A stretch of 35,754 nucleotides of DNA from CAYVUV01 sp964455095. GTDB taxonomy: Bacteria; Desulfobacterota; Binatia; HRBIN30; CADEER01. Where the stretch lies: NCBI GenBank assembly GCA_964455095.1, contig CAYVUV010000248.1, positions 1 through 35,754 on the forward strand. The letters are read 5' to 3'. Made by a program: the position numbers and the translations under genes. A model generated the notes under the pieces. The model had not been told where the DNA came from, ran no database searches, and saw nothing but the letters and a program-made list of their open reading frames with translations. This document shows, piece after piece, positions 1 to 10,581 of the stretch (positions are counted from its first letter, which is position 1; every line of letters starts with the position of its first letter).

Positions 1-269
1 GCGGCGTGCAGCGCTTGCAGGTCCTGCACCGGCTGCGCCTGCAGGCGCGGCTCGGGCGGCAACGCGCGGCCGGCCTCGGCGGCGAGCGGACTGCGCGGCG
101 CGCTTTGCGACGCCTGGCGCGCCGCCAGGGCGGTGAACAGCAACCACATGGCGCCGGCGGTCAGCACCAGAACGATCGCCAGACCGATGCTGGCGCGGAC
201 GATCGGGCCGAAGACGACGTCGCGTTCCTCGTGCCCGCCGCCGGCGTGGGCGTCGTGTGGCGCGCTCAT
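1..269 (-). CDS. small membrane protein downstream of actF (truncated by window edge)
   Basis: The gene starts with an ATG at 267-269 that overlaps the actF stop by four bases (ATGA), so it is the next gene of the alternative complex III operon. The visible 89 residues have a short Gly/His-rich cytoplasmic start, one membrane span at about residues 26-50 (IVLVLTAGAMWLLFTAL), and then a Pro-rich stretch containing PPEPRLQAQPVQDLQ. Small proteins of this layout are, from memory, common beside alternative complex III and cytochrome oxidase genes, but I know no defined function for them. The C-terminus lies outside the window. A role as an accessory or assembly factor of the respiratory complex is inferred only from position and coupling. 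Confidence 0.72.
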   Translation of the reverse strand, partial: MSAPHDAHAGGGHEERDVVFGPIVRASIGLAIVLVLTAGAMWLLFTALAARQASQSAPRSPLAAEAGRALPPEPRLQAQPVQDLQALHA

Positions 270-1450
270 GCGGGCGTCTCCAACGGCAGCGAGGCATCCT
301 GCAGCGGCATGAGCGGCTGCCCGCGCAACTGATAGGCGAAGGCCGCCAGCCAGACGCCGCCGACGCCGACCAGCGTCACGGCGTCGAGCCAGTGCACCGT
401 CAGCGCGCCGGGCGAGAAGGCAGGCGCGATCAGCCAGAACAGGTCGACGACGCGCATCGCCAGCACCGCCAGCGCGACCGCGGCGAGGCGGCGGCCGTCG
501 CGTTTGAGATCGCGCGACAGCAGGACCACAAACGGCAGCGCGAAGTGCAGGACGATCTGCGCCACGCCGATCGACTCCCAGCCGCCGCGCAGGCGGTTGA
601 GGTACCACGGCGTCTCCTCGGGCAGGTTGCCCGACCAGATGATCAGGAACTGCGAGAAGGAGAAGTAGGCCCACAGCATGATGAATGCGAGCAGCAGCTT
701 GCCGAGGTCGTGGAACTTGTCCGGCGAGATGATCTCGGACAGCGGCGCGCGATCGGCCAGCAGCGCCATGACCGGGATGACGAAGGCGAAAGCGGAGAGC
801 ACCTGGCCGCCGATGAACAGAATGCCGTAGATGGTCGAGTACCAGTGCGGCTCGAGCGACATGACCCAGTCGATGGAAGCGAAGGTCATGGTGAGGCTGT
901 ACAGCAACAGCCCGCCGCGGCTGAGGTACTGCAGCCGCCGCTCGCTCACCGGGCCGCCGCGCTCGTCCTGATCGCGCGACCAGCGCGTCAACAGGCGCGC
1001 CAGCACGATCCAGGTGGCGAAATAGAACGCGGCGCGGGCGATGAAGAACGGCACGTTGAGGTAAAGCTGCTTGTGCTGCAGGACGGGATCGTGCGCGACG
1101 TGCTCCGGGCTGGCCCATTCGTAGAGGTGCGGCAAGCCGAGCAGCAGGGGCAGGAAGAGCAGCGCCAGGACTGGCAGCGTGCGCGTCGCCGACTCGAGCG
1201 GGCGGCGGATGATCGCACCCCAGGCGCCGCCGGTGATGTGCTGCAGCATGACGATGGCGAGCGAGCCGAGGGCGATGCCGCACCAGAAGAGATAGGCGAC
1301 CAGGTACGAGCGGAAGAACTGCGCCGGGCTGATGAACGCGCCGAGGGCCGCGACGGCGAGGCCGGCGACGCCGGCCGCCAGGGCCGGGCGCTGCATGCGC
1401 AGCAGCGGGTGGTCGGCGGCGATCTCGAGCGAGGCGGCGGTGGGGGTCAT
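266..1450 (-). CDS. actF: Alternative complex III subunit ActF (NrfD-like membrane protein)
   Basis: The product has 394 residues and is a polytopic membrane protein with about ten hydrophobic segments, for example AGVAGLAVAALGAFI near residue 26 and LLFLPLLLGLPHLYEW near 97. In alternative complex III, ActC and ActF are two related NrfD-like integral subunits. ActC is thought to hold the quinol site and ActF is its partner in the membrane core. The assignment rests on length, hydrophobicity and position directly after the monohaem lipoprotein ActE. The start ATG at 1448-1450 overlaps the actE stop by four bases, and the stop overlaps the next gene in the same way, so the genes are translationally coupled. 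No frameshift is seen. Confidence 0.9.
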   Translation of the reverse strand: MTPTAASLEIAADHPLLRMQRPALAAGVAGLAVAALGAFISPAQFFRSYLVAYLFWCGIALGSLAIVMLQHITGGAWGAIIRRPLESATRTLPVLALLFLPLLLGLPHLYEWASPEHVAHDPVLQHKQLYLNVPFFIARAAFYFATWIVLARLLTRWSRDQDERGGPVSERRLQYLSRGGLLLYSLTMTFASIDWVMSLEPHWYSTIYGILFIGGQVLSAFAFVIPVMALLADRAPLSEIISPDKFHDLGKLLLAFIMLWAYFSFSQFLIIWSGNLPEETPWYLNRLRGGWESIGVAQIVLHFALPFVVLLSRDLKRDGRRLAAVALAVLAMRVVDLFWLIAPAFSPGALTVHWLDAVTLVGVGGVWLAAFAYQLRGQPLMPLQDASLPLETPA

Positions 1451-2151
1451 TCGGGTTGTGCCTCGAGAGCCAGCCGCTCGCCACCCGGGACATCGTCGAC
1501 CGCGGCGTGCTGGCTGAGCTGCAGCGCGCGGATGTACGCGACGATCGCCCAGCGGTCATGGGGTGGAATCTGCGCCGCGTAGCTCGGCATCGTCGCGAAG
1601 CCGTTGCTGATCACCTGGTAGATGTAGCCGACCGGGATCGCGCGCAGGCGGTCGGTGTGGAACGACGTCGGGCGCTTGAAGCCGCGCTGCACGATCATCC
1701 CGTTGCCGGCCCCGGTGCGGTCGTGGCACGGCGTGCAGTAGATGTTGAAGCGCTCCTGGCCGCGCGCCAGCACTTCGCCCGTCACCGGGAACGGCATGAC
1801 GGCGGCCGGCTGGTCGCCGTCCTTGCCGGTGTAGAACAGCGCGTCCTCGTTGAGATGCCCGCGCGCCACCGTCCCCGGCAGCAGTGGCCGCGCCACGCGC
1901 TGGTCGGGAAAGAAGGCGCTGTACCGCATCGGCTTGTACTTCGGTTGGTTGTGCATGTCCTGCCGGCAGCCGGTGACGAGCACGAAAGATACGACCAGCA
2001 ACACGGCGCTCAATGTTCTCCGGAATCCGGATCCCCCCCTTTGAAAAAGGGGGGTTAGGGGGGATTTTCCGCTCGAATCTTTCAGAAAATCCCCCTCAAT
2101 CCCCCTTTGCCAAAGGGGGAAGTCGGAGGTCGGAGCCCGCAGCCCGCTCAT
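1447..2151 (-). CDS. actE: Alternative complex III subunit ActE, monohaem cytochrome c lipoprotein with repeat-derived N-terminal extension
   Basis: ActE carries one haem c, seen as CTPCH at residues 139-143 of the long form, and a lipoprotein signal (hydrophobic AVLLVVSFVLVTG followed by Cys62). It passes electrons from the iron-sulfur/haem core of the complex. The long form starts at the ATG at 2149-2151, which overlaps the actD stop (ATGA). It has about 45 extra residues before the signal peptide, and about 29 of these are encoded by the palindromic element at 2033-2119. A signal peptide behind such an extension is unusual. A TTG at 2011-2013, preceded by GGAG at 2018-2021, would give a normal lipoprotein start (Leu47 read as Met) and is a serious alternative. 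The remaining protein resembles the usual ActE in size. Confidence 0.88.
   Translation of the reverse strand: MSGLRAPTSDFPLWQRGIEGDFLKDSSGKSPLTPLFQRGGSGFRRTLSAVLLVVSFVLVTGCRQDMHNQPKYKPMRYSAFFPDQRVARPLLPGTVARGHLNEDALFYTGKDGDQPAAVMPFPVTGEVLARGQERFNIYCTPCHDRTGAGNGMIVQRGFKRPTSFHTDRLRAIPVGYIYQVISNGFATMPSYAAQIPPHDRWAIVAYIRALQLSQHAAVDDVPGGERLALEAQPE
2033..2119. repeat. Palindromic REP/MITE-like element inside the actE N-terminus
   Basis: The left arm 2033-2068 and right arm 2086-2119 are imperfect inverted copies built from C-runs, TTTG and G-runs, with a 17-base spacer. Each arm is itself a small hairpin (C-run, short loop, G-run). On the minus strand the element is open in the actE frame and encodes peptides of the type FPLWQRGIEGDF and SPLTPLFQRGG. 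Elements of this kind are widespread in environmental bacterial genomes. It stands out as very GC-skewed sequence within otherwise ordinary coding DNA. Confidence 0.85.
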
Positions 2152-2683
2152 GGATCCACCTGCGCGACGTGGCGCGGCTGCATGCGCGACAGGAAGGCCC
2201 AGGTCTCGTCGAGGTCGAACATCGGATCGGTCGCCTCGATGCACAGGAAGAAGCGGTCGCGCGAGGCGAGCGCGAAGCGCGGCACGTTGAACACCGGGTG
2301 ATACGGCATCGGCAGGCCGTTCAGCGCCAACATGCCGAGGACGGCGAACAGCGCGGCGACCAGGACGGTCGTCTCGAACGTGATCGGGATGAACGACGGC
2401 CAGCTGAAGAACGGGCGCCCGCCGACATTGATCGGATAGGCGATGACGGAGGTCCAGTACGCCAGGCCGAAACCGCCGAGGCCGCCGAGAATCCCGCCGC
2501 ACAGCACCAGCAGCGGCAGTTCTTTGTGATGCAGGTGCAGCGCCTCGCCGAGCTCTTCAATCGGGAACGGCGTGTACGCATCCAGGTGGCGGTAGCCAGC
2601 CTCGTGCGCCTGGCGCGCCGCCGCGACCAGCTCGTTCGGATCGCCGAACTCGGCCATCAGGCCGTGGATGGATGGGCGCGCGC

Positions 2684-2687
<4 letters not shown>
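2148..2687 (-). CDS. actD: Alternative complex III subunit ActD
   Basis: The 179-residue product has the typical ActD start (GLMAEFGDPNELVAAARQ, then YTPFPIEELGEAL). Two membrane spans follow, at about residues 58-80 (LVLCGGILGGLGGFGLAYW) and 99-118 (ETTVLVAALFAVLGMLAL). ActD is a small membrane subunit without cofactors that helps hold the complex together. I chose the GTG at 2685-2687 because it overlaps the actC stop (GTGA) and includes residues before GLMAEF that the family usually has. An internal ATG at 2655-2657 is an alternative. The stop overlaps the actE start by four bases. The conserved Pro/Phe-rich segment SWPSFIPITFE lies between the spans. Confidence 0.9.
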
Positions 2688-4059
<1,372 letters not shown>

Positions 4060-4063
<4 letters not shown>

Positions 4064-7000
4064 GCCAGCTCCGGGTTGGGGTTGCGCAGCGAGGCCAGGT
4101 AGGTCGTGCGCGGCCGCGTGCCGAGCTCGCCGAGCAGCGCATAGTGGCGCTCGTTGGCCTTCAGCTGCGCGACGCGGCTCTGCGGATCGTTGATGTCGCC
4201 GAACGTGATCGCCTCGGCCGGGCACACCGCCTGGCAGGCGGTGACGATCTCGCCGTCGCGAATCGGGCGATCTTCCTTCTTCGCCGCGATGCGCGCGCCG
4301 TTGATGCGCTGCACGCAGTACGTGCACTTCTCCATCACGCCGCGGCTGCGCACCGTGACGTCCGGATTGGCGAGCATCTTCAGGCTCTCGGTCTCCCACT
4401 TGGTGTAGAGCCGGAAGTTGAACCGCCGCACCTTGTACGGGCAGTTGTTCGAGCAGTACCGCGTGCCGACGCAGCGGTTGTACACCATGTCGTTCAGCCC
4501 CTCGTGGCTGTGCACGGTGGCGTTCACCGGGCACACGACCTCGCACGGGGCCTGCTCGCAGTGCATGCACAGCACCGGCCGGTGATGCGTCGCCGGGTTG
4601 TCGAGCGCGCCTTCGTAGTAGCGGTCGATGCGGATCCAGTGCATCTCGCGGCCGATGGCCACCTCGCGCTTGCCGACCACCGGGATGTTGTTCTCCGACT
4701 GGCAGGCGACGACGCAGGCGTTGCAGCCGACGCAGGCGTTCAAGTCGATCGCCATGCCCCAGGCGTGGCCGTCGTAGGGATGGGGCGGGTACATCGACGC
4801 ATGCTCGCCGTGATCGGCGGCGAAGCCGGGCTCGGCGCGGTACTCGGCCAGCGACGCGCTGCGCACCAGCTCGCGGCCTTCCATCGAGTGGTGGTGTTGC
4901 GTGCAGGCGAGCGGGAAGTGCTCGCCGGTCTTGCGCAGCTCGAGCCCCTTGCCGAACCACTGCGGGGCGGTCGTGCGCAGCGCGTACGCGTCGAAACCGG
5001 TGCCGGTGCCGACGGCGCCAGCGCGCGTGCGGCCATAGCCGAGCGATACGGAGACCACGTCGTCGGCGTGGCCGGGCGCGATCCAGATCGGCGCGCGCAC
5101 CATCTGCCCGACGTAGTGCAGCTCGACGACATCTTCGTTGGCGAGCCCGAGGCGCTCGGCGGTCGCCGGGCTGACCAGCGCCGCGTTGTCCCAGGTCAGG
5201 CGCGTCAGCGGACGCGGCAACTCCTGCAGCCACGCGTTGTTGGCAAAACGGCCGTCGAGCACCGCCGCATCGGGGCGGAACACGATCTCGAGCGGGCCGG
5301 CGTTTTCGTCTACGGGTGGCGCCGCCGGGAGGCGGCGCAGAAAATCCGGCCAGTCGCCGAGCACGGTAACGTCCTCGGCCTCGAACGCCGTGTCGGCCAC
5401 CACGCCGTCGTGCACCGCCTTGCGCCACCAGGGTTCGAAATCGCCGCCGATATGGACGCGCTGCCACTGCGCCCGCACCAGGTCATAGGGCGTGCGCCCG
5501 GGCTGGTCGGACAGCGTCGCGAGCACTTCGAGCGCCGTCTTGCCGCCATAGAGCGGCGCGATCAGCGGCTGCAGAATCGACACGGTGCCGTCGTAGGCGC
5601 GCACATCGCCCCACGATTCGAGATAGTGGGCCTCCGGGACGTGCCAGTGGCACAGCTCGGCGGTCTCGTCCTCGTACAATCCCAGGTGGATGCGCAGCGG
5701 CACTTTGGCGAGCGCCGCGCGCAGGTGGAGCTCGGGCGGCGCGGTGTACACCGGGTTGCCGCCGAGCACGATCAGCACTTCGACGGCGCCGCGCTCCATG
5801 TCGTCGACCAGCGTCTTCAGCGACGCCGCGTGCTCGACCGGCTCGGGCTCGGCCGCGGCGGTGTGCACCACCGTGCTGCCCTGATTGGCCAGGGCGTGAT
5901 TGATGGCGTGGACGAGGCCGTGCACGAACGGCGGCTGGCCGTCTCCGGCCATGACGATGGAGCTGCCGCGGTGTTGGTTGAGCTCCTTCACCAGCGCGTC
6001 GATCCACTTGGCGTAGGGCTCCATGCCGACCGGGTCGCGCACCGGCAGGTTGATCCCCTTGGCCACCGCCAGCGCCAGCTCCTCGATCTGTGTCGCGCGC
6101 AGCGGCAGGCGGTGGTCGGCCATCGCACCGGTGTTGGTCGGCGTCGGCTCGGCGACGTAGAGCCGGTTCATCGCATCGCCGCGAGCGCGCACGCGCCGGC
6201 GGCGGCTGAACTCGCGCACGTGACGCACATGCGCGGGACCGGTGGAGAGAAAGTCCGCGTCGAGAGCCAGAATGACGTCGGCCTTCTCGATCAGGTACTG
6301 CGTGTCGAGATCGATCCCGAACACCACCCGCGTGCCCATGCGCGCGTTGTCGCGGCCGAGCGGCTCGTACTGGTGCCACTGCGCGGCGGGAAACTCGGCC
6401 AACACCGCGCGCAGCTGCGCGGCCAACGACGGCGAGGTGACCGTCTCGGTCAGAATGCGCAGTCCGGCGCCGCGGCGATCCGCCTGTGCCGCGCGCACGC
6501 GCTGCATGACGTCGACGAACGCGCTCCACGGGCGGATCTCCGCCACGTTGCGCACCACCTGCGAGCGGTCGGGGTCGTACAGCGTCAGCACCGAGGCCTG
6601 GGCGAAGGCGTCGGTGGCGCCGAGGCTGGCGGGATGCTCCGGATTGCCCTCGATCTTGGTCGGGCGGCCGAGGTGGCTTTCGACCAGCACGCCGGAGGCA
6701 AAGCCCATCACCGGCATCGCGGTGGCGAAGAACAGCGGCTCGCCGGGGACGATTTCCTCGGGCGCTTTGACGTAGGGATAGATCTTCTCGGCCGGTTGGC
6801 GGGTGCACGCGCTGACGCCGGCCAGCGCCAGCGAGGCGCCCATCAGCTTGAGGAACTGCCGCCGTCCGACGCCATCGCTCCACTGCTCCGCCTGCTGCGG
6901 GAATTCGGCGTGCAAGAAGGCCGCGAACTCTTCGGTGCCGGCCACCTCTTCGAGGCTGCGCCAGTAGTGACGCCCCTGCCGTTCGGCGAGCTTGGCGCGG

Positions 7001-7086
7001 ATCGCCCCGAGGTCGAGGGCGGAGCGCGGCTTGGCCGTCAGCTCGTCGCCGGCGGTATCGCTCGAGAGTGATGGGTGTAGGGGCAT
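4060..7086 (-). CDS. actB: Alternative complex III subunit ActB (molybdopterin-enzyme-like plus four-cluster ferredoxin domain)
   Basis: The product has 1008 residues. The N-terminus carries a twin-arginine signal (RRQFLK near residue 75, then a hydrophobic stretch ending in SAC). Residues of about 90-700 resemble molybdopterin oxidoreductases, which in this family have lost the cofactor. The last third is a ferredoxin domain with CVGCNACVVAC (about residue 785), CMHCEQAPCEVVCP, CVGTRYCSNNCP and CTYC...CQAVCP. The third motif has Thr/Tyr where a Cys would be, which fits the [3Fe-4S] cluster known for ActB. The two halves are fused, whereas some genomes split them. The start ATG at 7084-7086 lies 28 bases after actA. 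An ATG at 7138-7140, overlapping actA, is possible but gives a poorly conserved extension. Confidence 0.95.
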
Positions 7087-7114
7087 GTGGGTTGGGCTCG
7101 CGCGATCCTCGTCT

Positions 7115-7762
7115 TCAGCGGTGGCACGTCGAACAGTCATCGCGGCGCTCGATGCGGCGCATGGCGACCAGTTCCTTGCCGAGGCGCTCCTGGTCGGCCG
7201 GCGTCCAGGTGAGGTTGAACACCTGATCGCGCGGGCGCACGTACTGCTCGGGATTGCGGTGACAGTTGAGGCACCACTCCATGTGCAGGGACGATTCCTG
7301 CCACGTGAGGTTCATCCGGTCGACCCGCCCGTGGCAGGTGACGCAGCCAACGCCCTTGTTCACGTGGATCGAGTGGTTGAAGTAGACGTAGTCGGGCAGG
7401 TCGTGCACCTTGACCCACTCGATCGAGCGATCGCTGCGAAAGCTGGCGCGCACCGGTTCGAGCGTCGCGCTGTCCGACCAGATCTGCGCGTGGCAGTTCA
7501 TGCACGTCTGCGTCGGCGGGATGCCGGCGTAGGCCGTCTGCTCCACCGACGTGTGGCAGTAGCGGCAATCGATGCCCAGCTCGCCGACGTGGTGCCGGTG
7601 ACTGAACGGCACCGGCTGCTCCCGCGCGACGTGGGCCAGCGTCGCATAGTCCGAGCGGTTGAGCACGGCCAACCCGTACAGCAGTCCGCCGACCGCAAAC
7701 AGCGCCCCGAAAATGCTGACCTTCGAGAACGTATTGGTGCTGCGGTGGAAGATCTGAGCCAT
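7115..7762 (-). CDS. actA: Alternative complex III subunit ActA, pentahaem cytochrome c
   Basis: The 215-residue protein has one N-terminal membrane anchor (residues 14-34, VSIFGALFAVGGLLYGLAVL). It carries five haem c motifs: CRYCH 66-70, CMNCH 87-91, CVTCH 140-144, CLNCH 164-168 and CSTCH 210-214. ActA is the multihaem periplasmic subunit that collects electrons from ActB. The start ATG at 7760-7762 gives the usual short N-terminus (MAQIF). A longer frame reaching 7804 would run through the promoter region and is unlikely. It is the first gene of the operon, and a good promoter match lies immediately upstream. Confidence 0.95.
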   Translation of the reverse strand: MAQIFHRSTNTFSKVSIFGALFAVGGLLYGLAVLNRSDYATLAHVAREQPVPFSHRHHVGELGIDCRYCHTSVEQTAYAGIPPTQTCMNCHAQIWSDSATLEPVRASFRSDRSIEWVKVHDLPDYVYFNHSIHVNKGVGCVTCHGRVDRMNLTWQESSLHMEWCLNCHRNPEQYVRPRDQVFNLTWTPADQERLGKELVAMRRIERRDDCSTCHR

Positions 7763-7774
7763 GCAACGCCGGGC

Positions 7775-7804
7775 ATAGTAGCGGCGTCGCACCGAAGCGC
7801 GCAA
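7775..7804 (-). promoter_or_regulatory. Putative sigma70-type promoter of the act operon
   Basis: Reading the minus strand, TTGCGC (7799-7804) is followed by 18 bases and then TACTAT (7775-7780). Only 12 bases separate the -10 box from the actA ATG, so the transcript would have a leader of about five bases. This is seen by eye and no transcript data support it. Confidence 0.5.
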
Positions 7805-7952
7805 GAATCAGACGGGCTAAAATCGACTAAATCGCTTGGTGCTTGGTCCTAATCCCCCGCGCTCCTGGCAGCATTTCGATTCCTTGACTGGAATCATCAG
7901 ACTTGGTGGGATGCGCCGCCGCACCGATCGACTGCCACGAAGGGAGACGGAT

Positions 7953-8870
7953 ATGGGAGGCATGGACGCGGTTGCGATCCCTCTGAGCATCGCCTGTCTG
8001 ACGGCGCTCCTGACATGTGGCCCCACAGCGGGCGCCGAGGGCGATCACCCGTTGATCACCCGCTACCCGGAGTCGCAGCTGACCGATCGCACGGCGAAGG
8101 ACTTCGAGTCGTATCAGTTGGTCGTCGGGCTCGACGCGAAGAAGATGGCTTTCGAGGCCAAGCCGATCGAGGGCAAGGTGACGCGCATCGTCTACACCAA
8201 CCCGGCCAAGCGCTCGACGCTGGAGATCTTCCGCAACTACCAGCAGGCCGTCGAACAGGCCGGCGGCACGATCGTCTATTCCTGCGAAGAGAACGCCTGC
8301 GGCCCCGCCTACGCGCGCAGTGCCTGGGGCAAGTTCAACAACCTGTTCGCCGCCAGCGACGGCGACCCGCGCTACCTGGCGGCGCGCGTCGCCAAGGGCG
8401 AGGTGCAAGCCTACATCGCGGTGATGGTCGGCAAGCAACGCACGCAAGTCGACGTCGTCGAGGTCAAGGCGATGGACACCGGGCTGGTCGCCGTCGACGC
8501 GAGGGCGCTGGCGAGCGACCTCGAGAAGGCGGGCAGCGTGCGCATCTACGGCATCCTGTTCGATTTCGACAAGGCCGACATCCGCGCCGGGTCCAAGCCG
8601 GCACTCGACGCCATCGCCGAGCTGTTGCGCCAGCAGTCGACGCTGTCGATCTTCGTCGTCGGCCATACCGATTCGACCGGCGCCCTCGACCATAACATGA
8701 AGCTGTCCGCCGCCCGCGCGCGTGCCGTGGTCGCGGCGCTGACGGGTCAGTACGCCATCGCGGCGAGCCGCCTCGACGCGCACGGCGTCGGTCCGCTCGC
8801 GCCGGTGGCACCGAACACGAGCGACGCGGGGCGCCAGCAGAACCGCCGCGTCGAGCTGGTCGCGCGCTGA
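7953..8870 (+). CDS. DUF4892-like/OmpA-family outer-membrane-linked protein
   Basis: The product has 305 residues and a signal peptide (hydrophobic residues 6-20, cleavage near GAEG). The middle region, from DHPLITRYPESQL at about residue 31 to residue 185, resembles the DUF4892 region of OmpA-like proteins. The C-terminal OmpA domain covers about 198-305 with ILFDFDKADIRAGS, the peptidoglycan-binding segment GHTDSTGALDHNMKLSAARA and the terminal GRQQNRRVELV. Such proteins tie the outer membrane to peptidoglycan. The start ATG 7953-7955 has AGGGAG at 7941-7946; an upstream in-frame ATG lacks a ribosome site. It is divergent from the act operon and 14 bases upstream of the TPR lipoprotein, with which it may be co-transcribed. 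Confidence 0.85.
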   Translation: MGGMDAVAIPLSIACLTALLTCGPTAGAEGDHPLITRYPESQLTDRTAKDFESYQLVVGLDAKKMAFEAKPIEGKVTRIVYTNPAKRSTLEIFRNYQQAVEQAGGTIVYSCEENACGPAYARSAWGKFNNLFAASDGDPRYLAARVAKGEVQAYIAVMVGKQRTQVDVVEVKAMDTGLVAVDARALASDLEKAGSVRIYGILFDFDKADIRAGSKPALDAIAELLRQQSTLSIFVVGHTDSTGALDHNMKLSAARARAVVAALTGQYAIAASRLDAHGVGPLAPVAPNTSDAGRQQNRRVELVAR

Positions 8871-8884
8871 GCACATCGAGAGCC

Positions 8885-10540
8885 ATGAAGTCGTTCGCCA
8901 CCTATGCAGCCGCCGCGCTGCTGCTGCCCGTTGCGCTCGGCTGCTCGGCGGCGAAGAAGCAGGACGCCGACGAGCCGCGCGCGCCGCTGTTCTCCGATCT
9001 CGGCGATCACCACCACCCGGTGACGACCAGCTCGCGGCGGGCGCAGCGCTACTTCGATCAGGGGCTGATCCTCGCCATCGGGTTCAACCACCGCGAAGCG
9101 GCGCGGTCGTTTCGCCAAGCCACCCAACTCGATCCCGACTGCGCCATGTGTTGGTGGGGCGTCGCCCTGGTGCTGGGACCGAACATCAACGCGCCGATGG
9201 ACGCGGCCGATGCCACCGAAGCCTGGGAGGCGACGCGCAAAGCCCTGGCGGCCGCGCGCCGTGCCACCGAGCACGAGCGTGCCTACGTGCACGCCATCGC
9301 CGCGCGCTACGCGGCCGAGCCGCCGGCCGATCGCAGCGCGCTCAACGTCGCGTACGCCGAGGCGATGCGCGAGGTCGTGCGGCGCTTCCCCGACGATCTC
9401 GACGCCGCGACATTGTTCGCCGAGGCGTTGATGGATCTGCACCCGTGGGATTTCTGGCTGCCCGACGGCACGCCGCAGCCCTGGACTGCCGAAATCCTCG
9501 GCACGCTCGAATCCGTCCTGCAGCGCGACCCCGACCACCCGGGCGCGATTCACTTCTACATCCACGCCACCGAAGCCTCGCCGCAACCCGAGCGCGCCGC
9601 ACCGTATGCCGATCGCCTCGGCGCGCTCGTGCCCGGCGCCGGCCATCTCGTGCACATGCCCGCCCACACCTACATTCGCATCGGCCGCTATCACGACGCT
9701 GCGATGGCCAACCTCGACGCCATGGCCGCCGACGAGTCCTACATCACGCAGTGCCGTGCGCAGGGCCTCTACCCACTCGCCTACGTGCCCCACAACCACC
9801 ACTTCCTGGCCGCCTCGGCCGCCATGGAAGGATGGAGCGCGATGGCCATCGAAGCGGCCTTGAGCACCGACGCCAAGACGCATCACGAGATGATGGGCGA
9901 GCCGGGCATGGGCGCCCTGCAGCACTATTCGCTGATGCCGTTGTACGTCTACGTCCGCTTCGGCCGCTGGGACGAAGTGCTCGGGCGACCCGCGCCGGCG
10001 GCTGACCTGCTCTATCCGAGCGGCATCTGGCACTACGCGCGCGGCCGCGCGTTGCTCGGCAAGGGCGATGTCGCCGCCGCCGAGCACCAGCTCTGGACGC
10101 TGCGCGCCATCGCCGCGCGCAGCGATCTAGAGAAGGTCACGATCTGGGAGATCAACAGCGCGGCGAGCTTGCTGCACATCGCCGAGCAGGTCTTGGCCGG
10201 CGAGATCGCGGCGCGTCAGGGCGACACCGGCGCCGCGATCGACATCCTGCGCGAAGGCGTGCGTCTCGAGGACGCGCTGCGCTACCAGGAGCCGTCGGAC
10301 TGGATGTACCCGGTGCGCCACTCGCTCGGCGCGGTGCTCCTGCAAGCCGGCCGACCGCGCGAGGCCGAAGCCGTCTACCGCGAGGATCTGGCGATCAACC
10401 GCGAGAACGGCTGGGCCCTGTTCGGTTTGATGAAGAGCCTGCAGGCCCAGGGAAAGACCGCCGAAGCCGCGCAGGTGAAGCAGCGCTTCGACCGCGCCTG
10501 GCAGCACGCCGACATCGTGCTCACGGCCTCGCGCTTCTGA
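8885..10540 (+). CDS. TPR-repeat lipoprotein, His-rich, unknown function
   Basis: The 551-residue product starts with a lipoprotein-like signal (LLLPVALGC, Cys20). TPR-like helices run through the protein: RAQRYFDQGLILAIGFNHREAARSF near residue 52 and GAVLLQAGRPREAEAVYRED near 483. The middle is rich in conserved-looking His and aromatic residues (HFYIHATEA, HLVHMPAHTYIRIGRYHDA, YVPHNHHFL), which could bind a metal or haem. I recognise the layout as a widespread family of secreted TPR proteins with no assigned role. It follows the OmpA-like gene by 14 bases and ends just before a strong hairpin at 10548-10570. Export to the periplasm is well supported; the function is not. Confidence 0.82.
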   Translation: MKSFATYAAAALLLPVALGCSAAKKQDADEPRAPLFSDLGDHHHPVTTSSRRAQRYFDQGLILAIGFNHREAARSFRQATQLDPDCAMCWWGVALVLGPNINAPMDAADATEAWEATRKALAAARRATEHERAYVHAIAARYAAEPPADRSALNVAYAEAMREVVRRFPDDLDAATLFAEALMDLHPWDFWLPDGTPQPWTAEILGTLESVLQRDPDHPGAIHFYIHATEASPQPERAAPYADRLGALVPGAGHLVHMPAHTYIRIGRYHDAAMANLDAMAADESYITQCRAQGLYPLAYVPHNHHFLAASAAMEGWSAMAIEAALSTDAKTHHEMMGEPGMGALQHYSLMPLYVYVRFGRWDEVLGRPAPAADLLYPSGIWHYARGRALLGKGDVAAAEHQLWTLRAIAARSDLEKVTIWEINSAASLLHIAEQVLAGEIAARQGDTGAAIDILREGVRLEDALRYQEPSDWMYPVRHSLGAVLLQAGRPREAEAVYREDLAINRENGWALFGLMKSLQAQGKTAEAAQVKQRFDRAWQHADIVLTASRF

Positions 10541-10546
10541 CTCAGG

Positions 10547-10581
10547 CCCCCCTCCTCTCCAAGGAGGGGGTGAGGGGGAGG
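10547..10581. terminator. Bidirectional hairpin between convergent genes, related to the C/G-run palindrome
   Basis: Bases 10548-10556 pair perfectly with 10562-10570 (nine pairs, loop CTCCA). The hairpin sits between the TPR gene stop (10540) and the CYTH gene stop (10582). It is followed by a G-rich tail (TGAGGGGGAGG), the same C-run/loop/G-run/GAGGGGG order as one arm of the element at 2033-2119. There is no clear U-tract, so the terminator role is inferred from position and stem strength. Confidence 0.6.

Noticed and set aside
257..1582. Long plus-strand open frame opposite actF and actE
   Set aside because: It is rich in Arg, Gln, Asp and His, typical of the antisense frame of GC-rich genes, and has no family resemblance. 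The minus strand holds clear ActF and ActE.
4144..7071. 975-codon plus-strand open frame opposite actB
   Set aside because: Antisense shadow of a gene with unmistakable iron-sulfur motifs; it has no ribosome site and no recognisable domain.
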